64,000 bases of DNA from Prostheceraeus crozeri (Eukaryota; Platyhelminthes; Polycladida; Euryleptidae), in contig CAJQUW010012972.1 in NCBI GenBank assembly GCA_907163375.1, forward strand, positions 124,001-188,000. Reading direction: 5' to 3'. How positions within the stretch are numbered: the first letter of the stretch is position 1; each line of letters begins with the position of its first letter. The notes below the pieces were generated by a model. It was not told the origin of the DNA. It saw only the letters and a program-made list of their open reading frames with translations, and did not search any database. Made by a program: the position numbers and the translations under genes. This document shows, piece after piece, positions 38,060 through 48,547 of the stretch.

Positions 38060-41000
38060 AGGCAGATTCTCATTTGATCACCGAATCAAACAAAAAGTAT
38101 GCAGAGCGGTGTCTTATTGATCCTTCAACGATTTCTGATGTCAACGAGTACCAGTCATGAGGCTACCTTCCTCTCATGGCAGGACATGCTATATTTCCAA
38201 TTCACTTATACACAACAGAAGGCAAAGCGCAAGTCCATGTCTAACAAATCCTCATGAACAAGCAGTTTTTCATTTGATTAAAGAATCAAACAGAAGGTAT
38301 GTAGTGTTTTATTGATCCATCCACGATTTCTGATGTCAAAAATCAATTCTCATGCGGCTACCTTCCTCTCACGCTAAAATAAACTCAATTTCCAATGCAC
38401 TTTACACTACAGATGGCAAAGCGCAAGTCCATGTCTAGCAACTACTTATCAACAGGCAGTTTTTCCTTGATAATAGAATCAAATAAAAAGTATGTATAGT
38501 GGTGTCTTATTGATCCTTCCACGATTTCTGATGTGAACGAGTACTTGTAATGCGGCTACTTTCCTCTCATGGCAAGATCTGTTCTATTACTAGTGATGAA
38601 AATTTTCCGGAAAATTTTGAATCAAAATTTTCCATGGAAAATATTGGAAAATTTTGGAAAAAATCGGAAAAAATTGGAAAATTTTGGAAAATTTTGACAG
38701 TTTTGATTTTTTTGATAGGCCCTATAAATGAATGAGCGCTTCCACTGCCGAGGCACCTACGTACCAATAAATTGGGTCTAAAACTCTTAATTTCATCATT
38801 ATTTCGATTATAGCGATCGTAGCAATGCCAGTTCCGTCCGCGGATTTTTGAACATCCCTTTGCCACAGTGGCTATTTGTGCCATTTTGTTAGCATTTTTA
38901 ATTATCACACAGACACCGTTTTGGATAACGTGAATCTTGCTTTACAATAGGGGTACAATTTCATGCACTGTGAAAGATCTGGAGCAAAAATAATGTACTT
39001 CATTTTCGAGTTTACTTATTAGCTTGAAAGTTAAGCTTTATTATGCAGCGTGGATCAGTGAAAGAAATCCTTCATGTGGTGATGAACAAGTGAAGTATAA
39101 GCAAGTCCACGCAGCATTCATGAGCGACCATTTTGGAAGACATGAAGACTGTAAACTCGTTAGATATTTGGTAACTAAACATATCTGTGATGAGTAAGAG
39201 AATATCTATGATAGCCTTTAACTTCTGGCCTATCGTCCGACATCTTTGCTGAGGATACACATTTTTCATTTCTAGTTCAGATGGTTCAGACAGTTCAAAT
39301 TCGATTTCAGATCTGCCCAAATGAATTTCAGATATGATCCACATGAATCTTCAATTGAATTTAAGATATTTTCATCTGTGCTTCTAACAGATATCTGAAA
39401 TTCAGCTAGAGAAATCTGAAATCCATCTAATGTCTGAAATTCATTTGGAAAGATCTGAAACTTAAAGGTGCAGTTGGTTACAAAAGTTGACATACAGGGA
39501 TGATAGAGAAGTTTTCGGTCTTTGAATATTACATAGTCTTTTCAGACGACTGCAACAAGTCTCCAAAACAATAGCAAAAACGTCAATCACCGAAAAAAAT
39601 TTCAAAATTTTCCATTGGAAAATTTTCCGGAAAATTTTCTGGAAAATTTTCCATTTGCATCACTATCTATTACCAAAGCACTTTACACACAGAAGGCAAA
39701 GTGAAAGTCCATGTCAAACAAATCCTCATGAATGAAGTGTTTCATTTGATCACAGAATCTAGAAGAAACTATGTAGAGTGATGTTTCATTGATCTATCCA
39801 CGATTTCTGAAGTCGAGTATTTGTAATGCGGCTACTTTCCTCTCATGGCAAGATGTGCTGTATTTCCAATGCACTTTACATGCAAAAGGCAAAGCGCAAG
39901 TCCATGTCTAACAAATCCTCATGAAGATGTTGTGTTTCATTTGATAACAGAATCCAGCAGAAGGTATGTAGAGTGATGTTTTATTGATCCTTCCACGATT
40001 TCTGATGTTAACAATCAATTCTCATGCGGCTACCTTCCTCTCACGCTAAAATAAACTCAATTTCCAATGCACTTTACACAACAGAACGCAAAGCGCAAGT
40101 CCATGTCCAACAAATCCTCATGAATGAAGTGTTTCATTTGATAGCTGAAACACTTCATTTGATGGCAAGATGTCCTCTATTTCCAATGCACTTTACACAC
40201 GGAAGGCAAGCGCAAGTCCATGTCTAACAACTACTTATCAACAGGTGGTTTTCCTTTGATCATAGAATCAAATAAAAAGTATGTAGAGTGGTGTCTTATT
40301 GATCCTTCCACGATTTCTGATGTCAACGAGTACTTGTCATGCGGCTACTTTCCTCTCATGGTAGGATATGCTCTATTTCCGATGCACTCAACACTACAGA
40401 AGGCAAAGCGCAAGTCCATGTCTAACAACTACTTATCAACAGGTAATTTTTCATTTTATCATAGAATCAAATAAAAGTATGTAGAGTGGTGTCTCATTGA
40501 TCCTTCCACGATTTCTGATGTCAACAATCAATTCTCATGCGACTACTTTCCTCTCACGCTAAAAGAAACTCAATTTCCAATGCACTTTTACACAACAGAA
40601 CGCAAAGCGCAAGTCCATGTCCAACAAATACTCATGAATGAAGTGTTTCCTTTGATAACAGAATCAAGTAGAAAGTATGTAGAGTGATGTTTTATTGATC
40701 TATCCACGATTTCGGATGTCGAGTATTTGCAATGCGGCTACTTTCCTCTCATGGCAAGATGTGCTCTATGTCCAATGCACTTTACATACAAATGGCAAAG
40801 CGCAAGTCCATGTCCAACAAGTCCTCATGAAGATGTAGTGTTTCATTTGATCACAGACTCAAGAAGAAAGTATGTAGAGTGATGTTTTATTGATCTTTTT
40901 ACGATTTCTGATGTCACTGTGTACTTGTCATGCGGCTACTTTCCTCTCATGGCAAGATGTGCTCTACTTCCAAAGTACTTTGCATACATTGGCAAAGCGC

Positions 41001-41545
41001 AAGTCCATGTCCAGCAACTACTTATCAACAGGTAGTATTTCTTTGATCATAGAATCAAATAAAAGGTATGTATAGTGGTGTCTTATTGAGTCTTCCACGA
41101 TTTCTGATGTCAACGAGTACTTGTCATGCGGCTACTTCCTCTCACGGGAAGATATGCTCTATTTCCAATGCACTTTTACACTACAGAAGGCAAAGCGCAA
41201 GTCCATGTCTAACAACTACTTATCAACAGGTAGCTTTTCTTTGATCATAGAATCAAATAAAAAGTATGTAGAGTGGTGTCTTATTGAGTCTTCCACGATT
41301 TCTGATGTCAACAATCAATTCTCATGCAGCCACCTTCCTCTTACGCTAAAATACACCCAATTTCCAATGCACTTTACACAACAAAAGGCAAAGCGCAAGT
41401 CCATGTCAAACAAATCCTCATGAATAGGCAGGTTTTCATTTGATCACAGAATCAAGTAGAAAGTATGTAGAGTGATGTTTGATCGATCATTCCATGACTT
41501 CTGATGTCAACGAGTATTTGTTATGCGGCTACTCTCCTCTCATGG
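38060..41545. repeat. satellite array, 196-198 bp unit
   Basis: About twelve units share CACGATTTCTGATGT, TTTCCTCTCATGGCAAG and GGCAAAGCGCAAGTCCATG. Anchor spacings are 196-198 bases except for one of about 314 (a partial extra unit near 40,100-40,210) and the site of the hAT-like insertion. Unit types differ mainly after the anchor, GAGTACTTGTCATGCGG against AATCAATTCTCATGCGG. The array seems non-coding. Confidence 0.93.
38591..39665. mobile_element. hAT-like non-autonomous insertion in the satellite
   Basis: The inverted ends start TAGTGATGAAAATTTTCC and finish CATCACTA. The 8 bases TCTATTAC occur directly on both sides (38,583-38,590 and 39,666-39,673) and only once in uninterrupted satellite units. 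The 8-bp duplication is diagnostic of the hAT superfamily. Near both ends are runs of GGAAAATTTT. A minus-strand frame at 38,908-38,600 has no recognisable domain, and there is no transposase. Confidence 0.9.
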
Positions 41546-43051
41546 ATGTGAACGGCCATTTTTCTGATGTGAACGACGAATAGTCATGCCGCTATCTCCT
41601 TCTCATGGCAGGAATTACTAAATGTGTTAATCACTTTACTGAAAATGTTGCTCCCTGTCTAAAATACCAGATCATGATGAATGATTCATAGAACTAAATC
41701 AATTAGTAGGAGGATTGTTATTTTGGAAATGTATGCTTGGCTAGAAATGATATATGTCCTTGAAAATGAACGCAATCCGTCCTAGATGTAATTTTCCTCT
41801 TTTGGTGTTATAGCAGTTAGTTCACTATCACTGCACAATTTGTACATAATGCTCGAAGACAAGTTCATAGCATTTGTTGAAATACCTACCTATCGATCCT
41901 ATCATATCACTTCTGACAAGAGTAGGCATGGACTTGTATGCGTTGCGTTCACTGTGCAAGTAACGTTTTATGTGTTTTATGCGCTTTATTATGCAAAGCT
42001 AATATAAACATCTTATATGATGCATGAAATCTAATATGTAAATCTTATATGAACATCAAATGTCACGCATGACGTAAGATTGGTGACGTTTACCACTTGA
42101 TGAAATTTCGCTAAATGATTTTGGGCCTATTAAATTGCTGTATTCATCCTTGCCTTCAGGCCTGCTAGAGTTGTTCATAAAAAACTGTCTGATTTTGTTA
42201 AAATGGAATCGAATTTCATGTTCTCTTGTCGCACATGATGGCGCCATACACCATGCGAGAGTTCGCATTGTAAAATTTCAAATAAGCTATCATAAACCGG
42301 CATTCGTCATAGTGTTTGCTTTTTAAGTGTAATACTTTTAATTTAGTTACACCTATTAATATGCAGTGGTCAACTTAATTATAATGCGAGTCTTAAAATG
42401 TATTTCCAATGCATTCGAAGGTTCTAGATATGTCTACATTGGAATACATTTTCTGAAACAGTTTAACATTGCAACGTAGTCTAGACATAAAAACTTAACT
42501 TATTGCATAGAACACAGTCGGCAATGTAGTTGGAACCATGGATAAACAAAAAATGCACGTCTTTTTCAACATCATCCATTTATATTAGAGCGTGGGAATA
42601 ACTCTGCATGTCAATGTTCAACATTACTGTAGAAAATGCGCCCTAACGCAAGTACATTTTGGTTGTGATTAATTTCACAGACATCAGATAAGGTACGTTA
42701 AAAATTCGCAGCCGTTGATTGCATACATTGACCGTTAAAAGTCGATATTTGCCGATTATTGTCGGGATTATTTCCCATGTTTTTTACAATTTCTCACGTG
42801 TTAATATACGTGACACACAGGGCTGAAATTGTTTCACCGAATCACCACAGCTTTGGTTGCCTGTTGACAAACAAGAATTACCACATATCTTCACTAATAA
42901 ATACAAGCAGGCCATTTAATATATATAAATGAATGATTGTCGAAACGAAAAACTTATGAAAACTTAACTAACAATTATATACCAACAATATTTGTTAGGT
43001 CTAGGCAAAACATTTTTCAATCATTCAAAACTTCCATAAAATTCTAAACTA

Positions 43052-43270
43052 CACTGTAAACTGTCACCTCCTAAAATCGAAGAAATCTGCATCCTAAAGC
43101 GCGACGCACTAGAATTTTAGGAGGTTGCGTGAAATAGAATGCTGACATACTAAAGAGAACAATAACACTAGTGCGCTAGCCTCCTAAAACGCTTTGCTTT
43201 AGGATTTTTTTATTAGTTACGAATAGTGTCTCGCTTCAGTGTGTGATTTAGGAGGTGCTGGTTTAGAGTG
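43052..43270. mobile_element. 219-bp MITE
   Basis: The ends CACTGTAAAC and GTTTAGAGTG are inverted repeats with TA on both sides (43,050-43,051 and 43,271-43,272). The motif CCTCCTAAAA appears four times in alternating orientation, so the whole element can fold on itself. It is nested near the right end of the 7.5-kb element. Confidence 0.8.
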
Positions 43271-43809
43271 TACTGTCAGAAAATGGAAACTTTAAGGTTT
43301 GAAAGTGGTTCATCGTCACTATGAGTAATGCTACAATACATAGGAAATAAAGGAATATTATACGAAAATTTATTTAATCGCAAAAATTAAAACAAATTCA
43401 TTAGCTCATTTTAAGCAGATAAGGCTTACACGGCGACATGGACTTGCGGATGCCAACAAACTTTACTAAACGACGATTTTCATAAAATGTATATGATATT
43501 TTGAAATGAAACTAATAGGCATTTTTCTTCCAGCAATCAGTTTCATTACCTTCTTGTGTCGCTAATTCCTTTATCTTGGAAAAGCAAGTCCATAGTACCA
43601 TGGACTTCTGAAAGGCATGGACTTACTGCTTTCGCGCCTACGAATAAGATCTCGACTTTTTCATGAAGACTTCTATTATAATAAAATTCATAAAATTCCC
43701 CTGATAATCACAGCTTGATTTCCGCTTAGTTAGGATGTTTATTAGCAAATACTCGTATTCATTCCTTTTAATACCCAACTTGTTTCAAAGACGAAATGAC
43801 TTACCTAAT

Positions 43810-43985
43810 CCCTGTGCAAACGGAAAGTCGGCCGAAAAATTCGGCCCGAACGCGACGTGTCCGGACGCCCCTAAGTCGGCCCAGGTTCGGCTGGTCGACT
43901 TCGGCCCGTAGTGTATTGACCGTGATAGCGGGTCGATTTGTGGTGGCCGAATCCAGTCCGCGAGATCTGCGTTGGCTTGCCTTTA
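43810..43985. repeat. TCGGCC-rich block
   Basis: A GC-rich island with repeated TCGGCC and CGGCCCG motifs, resembling in composition the blocks at 29.7 and 36.0 kb but with a different word. It interrupts the family repeat on either side. Open frames here reflect composition. Confidence 0.6.
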
Positions 43986-44037
43986 CCTAACCACATGTAA
44001 TAAGCAATAACATGATGAAACTTATAAGTTTCATCAT

Positions 44038-44345
44038 GTTTCAGACATCAAAATTTAGGAGCAGAATCTAATGAACCTCATCTACGATAGTTTTGAATAC
44101 CACTGGATATGATTGTTATTATCCATTGTATTCAAGATTTAAACTTGTTTGAGGTACAATCAACCTGAATCCCGATGTGTACGTTTAGAAAAATTGACAT
44201 TCAGTGGACTCAATCTAGGTAATTACCAATTTAAACAAGTTTAAATCTTGAATACAATGGATAATAACAATCATATCTAGTGGTATTCAAAACCATCGTA
44301 GATGAGGTTCATTAGATTCTGCTCCTAAATTTTGATGTCTGAAAC
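44038..44345. repeat. foldback repeat, 113-bp arms
   Basis: 44,038-44,150 and 44,233-44,345 are inverted copies differing at about two positions, with an 82-base spacer. A separate 32-bp perfect palindrome (44,009-44,040) abuts the left arm. Confidence 0.92.
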
Positions 44346-44589
44346 CAACAAAAATGCATTATAAGCGAAAAGATAGTAAAACGCAGACAAACTGTGAACA
44401 ATGATGTAAAACATAAGCCATCTAGAGCTCTATAGTGACACATAATAGAGAAGTATATGACACAGAAATTAGCATTAATTTATTGTAAGATGAAAGAAGG
44501 TGATAATTAATCTGAACTATTTTCATATTTCATCATTCCAATAATTTACAACAGCACGAGTTAATCGACAACACATTTTCCCAGGGTAG

Positions 44590-46075
44590 ACAACAGCAGT
44601 GAAAATTTTTATGTCAAAAGATTCAGTTCTTTGCGGAGATTACGTTCCCGTGGTCCAAACAATTATTTGAGCACTTTTGAAAAAAGTCAAAATTTGCCTA
44701 TTTATATACTACCGAGATGACTCCCCGTTGTAAGTAGTATGAAACAAGTTGCATATCAAAAGGAATGAATATTTGCAAATAATCATCATAACTAAGCAGA
44801 AATCAAGCTGATTATCAAGGGAATTTCATGCTCCGTGTTACAATGGAGGTCTTCATGAAAAAGTCGCGATATTCTATGCTTTTTGGCTGAAATGGCAAGT
44901 TTTTAATTCAAATTTCATCGGCTTGATTTTATGATTCACTAAATTCATGTTTCATTTCTTAAATCTGAATAGTGATGTGGACCCATTTAAATCTTTCAAA
45001 GTTAATTGAAATCATTGTCCTTGAATCTGTGATTTTGCCATGCCAGTGGTAGCTGTTGCCTGATCACGCTTAAGAAGATTCTTTTGAGGTTCAGCTGGAA
45101 AGCAATAGCGCAGGTCATCGAGTTGCCAATTTAACAAACATGACCTCTCCAAGGCTGTCAGACACGGTGTATCTGTAAAATTATCATTTCCTTCTGCTTT
45201 ATGCTAGCATGATCGTCAAGTCCGTTGTAATTTCTTCAAAACTGCATAAATGATTATATCTCACATTTGGAAAAAAATCCGATTGTATCTACTTTGAGTT
45301 CATTTAATAAAATCGAAAGTGTATACACATTGGGGAATTAATAAATGCGGAGTTGCCACTCTACCTAACATACTTCCATACTAACATACTAACATACATA
45401 CATAATACATAAATACATACTAACATACTAACATACCTAGCATTCCGATTGTATCTACTTTGAGTTCATTTAATAAAATCGAAAGTGTATACACATTGGG
45501 GAATTAATAAATGCGGAGTTACCACTCTACCTAACATACTTACTCTATGGTCGACACTCTACGTATCCCTACTCTATGATTGATACTTTGAAAATCTAGC
45601 AGTATGCATCAGTGCGCTGAGTGTATGCATCATAGACATCGGGTATACATGTTCGTGAATATCATGGGATTGCTGACTTTGATGAAAATTCTTTAATGCG
45701 TGAAGAGATCGCTTGATGTTGCGTTGTTGGAGGCCCGTTAGATTGTATAGAAGACCGTCGTAGAATCGATGTAGTGTCGAGTTGTCGGAGTGGTGATTGA
45801 AGTTCGCACCAAATAGATCGTTTGGTGCATTTAGCTGTCTGTTGCAGATTGATGAATATACCTAAAAGCATGGAGTAACTATGTTAGGTATAGAGTGGTA
45901 ACTCCGCATCTATTAAATCCCCAATGTACACTTTCGATTTTATTAAATGAACTCAAGGGAGACACAGTCGGAATTGCTTAAAAATGTGAGATATACACAT
46001 TTATGCAGCATTGAAGAAATTACAACGGAATTGACCATAGAGTTGGGATATACAGGTACAGTGTCGACCAAAGAT
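44590..46075. repeat. foldback copy 2 of the interspersed family
   Basis: The forward arm (44,590-45,530) matches 28,180-28,990, including CAGTTCTTTGC and TTACGTTCCCGTGGTCCAAA. Its last 95 bases are duplicated with a spacing of about 162 (45,284 and 45,446), separated by CATACTAA-type repeats. The reverse arm is 45,880-46,075. The spacer (45,600-45,870) is unrelated to that of copy 1. A further inverted fragment lies at 43,650-43,800. Confidence 0.75.
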
Positions 46076-46600
46076 ATTTAATTGTCTAAAAGGGCTAGAT
46101 GAGAAATTGATGCCTAAATTTGAACCCATTTTAGTACGGTCCTTATCGTGGCAAAAAAGCATTACGGCAATGGGGCGAAATTGCTGTTTTGTCGGCTGTA
46201 CGGTGTGCAATGCGACAAAAACCCTTGGAAATGGCAAGTAGTGAAAACTGTGACCTACTTGCGAGGGATAGGTACATGGATGGGTACATGTAACATTTAG
46301 TGTTATGAATAGGAACATGGATAGGTACATGTATAATTCAGTGTTATGAATAGGAACATGTATGACTTCTGTTTTACTGGATAGGTACATGTGTTTGGTA
46401 CACTCGGTTGAGTACACTGTGTTTCGGAACGTCTATGATCGAACTTCTGTGACTTGGTTCTGAGTACTTGGGTACGTACCGATAGACGTCCGTTGTTTGA
46501 TTTTGAATGGGTTTGCTCAATTGCGACTATTGTGACTATTGTAACCATTGTAATCAAGATGACAGTCACATTGATTTTCCTTTTTACGTAGACAAACTAT
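46076..46600. other. left border zone of the provirus, with short GGTACATG tandem repeats
   Basis: Near 46,270-46,395, units of 41-60 bases each carry GGTACATG and GTTATGAATAGGAACATG. The left end of the provirus must lie between the family repeat and the first viral promoter at 46,603, but I cannot place it without the matching right terminal repeat. No gene is supported here. Confidence 0.5.
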
Positions 46601-46602
46601 GC

Positions 46603-46610
46603 TATAAATA
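46603..46610 (+). promoter_or_regulatory. TATA box of the UBA-RING gene
   Basis: TATAAATA lies 28-31 bases before the ATG pair at 46,638/46,641. This spacing would put the transcription start near 46,632, after the first ATG at 46,626, so the later ATGs are more likely used. Confidence 0.6.
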
Positions 46611-46625
46611 TGAGATAGTTGTTTG

Positions 46626-47135
46626 ATGACATACATAATGATGACTAGTATCCCAACGTCGTGGGTTGTCGCAAGAGACCTTGGATATTCGTTCAAAGCT
46701 ATAGAAACTGTAACAAATCTCAGTGAAAATATCAACGCTGGTGATTTAGTTGATCGACTAATGGATCTAGATGAGCATGCTATGAATCACAATTTGGATC
46801 GTAGGTGGATAGAGGATTTCTCCATGCTACACTGCAATGATAGTGAAATTAGGAGGATCAAATTGGAACGATATGGAAAGAAGGAGACATTTGACAGTGT
46901 TTTAGTAAAAAGTTCTCCCAATAAAAGTGACTTCAGAAGGAAATTAGAAGAAGAGACATTTAAATTATTATGTGAACGGAACTGCGTTAAATGTTTTGAA
47001 CGGGAACAATCCCTTCTCTTTTTACCATGTTCTCATAGCGTTATGTGTTCTACATGTTATGTACCCTTTGAAACTTCATCTTGTCCCCTTTGTGATCAAG
47101 AAATATCTTCAACAGTCACTGTATATCGTGCATGA
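46626..47135 (+). CDS. UBA-RING protein, IAP-like E3 ubiquitin ligase
   Basis: This encodes about 169 residues (165 or 164 if the ATGs at 46,638 or 46,641 are used). The C-terminus is a C3HC4 RING finger: NCVKCFEREQSLLFLPCSH, then MCSTC and SCPLC, spaced as in the RING of inhibitor-of-apoptosis proteins. The N-terminal third (VVARDLGYSFKAIETV, then DLVDRLMDL) looks like a UBA-type helical bundle, also found before the RING in IAPs. No BIR domain is present. Expected role: an E3 that recruits host E2 enzymes to ubiquitinate host or viral targets, for example to block cell death. The role is inferred; the RING is directly visible. The gene has its own TATA box and lies first in the element. Confidence 0.8.
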   Translation: MTYIMMTSIPTSWVVARDLGYSFKAIETVTNLSENINAGDLVDRLMDLDEHAMNHNLDRRWIEDFSMLHCNDSEIRRIKLERYGKKETFDSVLVKSSPNKSDFRRKLEEETFKLLCERNCVKCFEREQSLLFLPCSHSVMCSTCYVPFETSSCPLCDQEISSTVTVYRA

Positions 47136-47151
47136 TGAGTCATCATGCACG
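47127..47151. promoter_or_regulatory. 25-bp palindrome centred on an AP-1 site
   Basis: Both halves pair perfectly around TGAGTCA (47,136-47,142). The palindrome includes the stop codon of the RING gene and precedes an inverted CCAAT box (ATTGG at 47,158) and the next TATA box. It could bind bZIP factors for the downstream gene or form a terminator-like hairpin. Confidence 0.6.
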
Positions 47152-47190
47152 TCTGTGATTGGTCACTATTGTGTCTTTGTGTGGCTTTTC

Positions 47191-47200
47191 TATATAAGGA
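47191..47200 (+). promoter_or_regulatory. TATA box (TATATAAGGA)
   Basis: The box lies 45 bases before the ATG at 47,245, with ATTGG about 30 bases upstream of it. It has the same form as the boxes of several other genes in the element. Confidence 0.75.
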
Positions 47201-47244
47201 GGACATTGTACCGTTCTATTTCAAGCTAATTTGAGGCTAATACA

Positions 47245-47868
47245 ATGTCAATCAGCATGTCGTTCACTACCAACATTCCCATTTCAATAATTTACCGAAG
47301 TCAACTCTTCACCGGCAATATATTTTATTCTGCCGTAAATATAACTGGCTATAAAGCGGATTTGGTGGATCTGATGGAGGAAATAGTGAAGCATTTCCGC
47401 TGCGGAGAGGACGTTGTGGTGCAGAGAATGTCAATGAGAGTCGTGAACAACGCTCTTACACGAGTTGCAAGATTTTGGCTCAATGAAGTATTTCGCCCAC
47501 TAGCTCAAACTGAGATTGTACCGGAATACTCTCGCTGTTGCTGCAGCAGTATCCAACGGAAACACAACACATGTCTCCATGACATTATCACCTCCAGCTA
47601 GTTTGACGAGAAGGGTGACAAATGTAAATTGGACTTATTCAGTGGACCGCCATCAGTAAGCATCAATGTGGCTGCTCAAGGACATTCTGAGGTAATCAGT
47701 TTGCGGGCATACTATGCCAATATTTTAGAGACTTTCCATTCAAAGCCCTGCTGTATGTGCTGTCCTATTTCAAAACATCTAATGAAAGACACTGAGCAGC
47801 TCATAACTGCTACAAATCAGACTCTAACCGATGTGAGTGTGTATCAGTTTCCCTCTACAACTTGTTAA
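47245..47868 (+). pseudogene. unknown small viral protein with an in-frame amber codon
   Basis: One frame of 208 codons is broken only by TAG at 47,599-47,601. The part before it contains VVVQRMSMRVVNNALTRVAR, a likely amphipathic helix, and ends with a CCCSS cysteine cluster. The part after it has another cluster (CCMCC) and a threonine-rich tail. I do not recognise the family. The conserved-looking composition and matching frame on both sides suggest one gene disabled by a single mutation. It has its own TATA box and CCAAT element, so it is probably an independently expressed, perhaps early, gene. Confidence 0.55.
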
Positions 47869-48003
47869 GTGTTTTGTGTAATTTTATAAGTACCAGCAAC
47901 AAACTCTGCGTGATATGTGAATGCTTGTAAACTTTTGTGTATAATGTTGCAAGTACTAAGCAAAAATTGTAATTGTATTATCTATTTCCATATTAGAAAA
48001 AAA

Positions 48004-48396
48004 ATGTCTGTAAAACGGAACGCATCTTCTCGTCAATCGAAACGGTCCTTCAAACCTTCAAGCCAGTTTAAAAAGGCGTTGCGAAAGTTAAACAGGATAC
48101 ATGATAATAAGAAGAAGTGTAAATTGATTCAAAATTCAAGTGATGATTTCATTCGCGATTTAGCTTTTGCAATACACAAATGTCTACCTATTTACAAGCC
48201 TCTATTGAATGCTGGCTCTTTGAATAGCATAAAAAAGTTTTCAAATCCAAGGAGTAGTGATAAGAAAAGGCGAAACTTAATTCAGCGCGGTGGTGGTGGG
48301 TTTCTAAGTATGTTAAATGATATTGGAAACAGTATTAATGGTGTAATCAATAGTCCGCTTGGAAGGATTGCAGCAACTGCTGCAATGTTAATATAA
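48004..48396 (+). CDS. small basic virion protein with GG-motif and hydrophobic tail
   Basis: This gives about 130 residues from the ATG at 48,004; in-frame upstream sequence has another ATG (47,944), but the protein there is unlike a normal N-terminus. It is strongly basic at first (KRNASSRQSKRSF), has a middle helical part, then KKRRNLIQRGGGG followed by a hydrophobic C-terminus (SPLGRIAATAAMLI). Many Polintons of animals encode a protein of this plan: basic, then an R-x-L-x-QRGG motif, then a hydrophobic end. It may be an adenovirus pX- or pVI-like component cleaved by the viral protease; QRGG-G fits the adenain rule. The role is inferred from layout. Confidence 0.6.
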   Translation: MSVKRNASSRQSKRSFKPSSQFKKALRKLNRIHDNKKKCKLIQNSSDDFIRDLAFAIHKCLPIYKPLLNAGSLNSIKKFSNPRSSDKKRRNLIQRGGGGFLSMLNDIGNSINGVINSPLGRIAATAAMLI

Positions 48397-48437
48397 CGTT
48401 AACGAATCCTAAAGTGACACGTCATCACTTTGATTGA

Positions 48438-48464
48438 TGAGTCATATATAGGTGTATATAAGGA
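48438..48464 (+). promoter_or_regulatory. TATA box with upstream AP-1 site
   Basis: TGAGTCA (48,438-48,444) is followed by TATATAAGGA (48,455-48,464), 84 bases before the ATG at 48,548. The pair repeats the arrangement seen before 47,245. Confidence 0.65.
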
Positions 48465-48547
48465 AGACGCTTTAATGATATTTTATCACTTTCAAGTGAC
48501 AATTCATTTGCGCTGGTTGAAAGCTCCGAATTAGTACTTGTTGAAAC

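Larger units (their letters stand above)
36132..43638. mobile_element. 7.5-kb non-autonomous TIR element carrying a satellite array
   Basis: The ends are 23-bp inverted repeats beginning GGCGCGAAAACAGTAAG (left) and the same with one change (right, 43,616-43,638). TA flanks both (36,130-36,131 and 43,639-43,640), compatible with Tc1/mariner-type integration. The inner end of the TIR, AAGTCCATG, recurs throughout: in two roughly 230-bp units near the left end, in every unit of the satellite at 38-41.5 kb, and in inverted orientation near 37,865, 41,930 and 43,440-43,615. I see no transposase. Two smaller elements (38,591-39,665 and 43,052-43,270) are nested inside. The TA could be part of the inverted repeat rather than a duplication. 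Confidence 0.7.

Noticed and set aside
38060-41545. CRISPR array, because of regular repeats
   Set aside because: The unit is 196-198 bp without unique spacers, and the DNA is eukaryotic.
45662-45871. 69-codon minus-strand frame
   Set aside because: It lies in the spacer of the foldback family and has no recognisable feature.
46001-46569. Minus-strand frames with repeated TCTYPC-like words
   Set aside because: They follow the GGTACATG tandem repeats and lack any domain.
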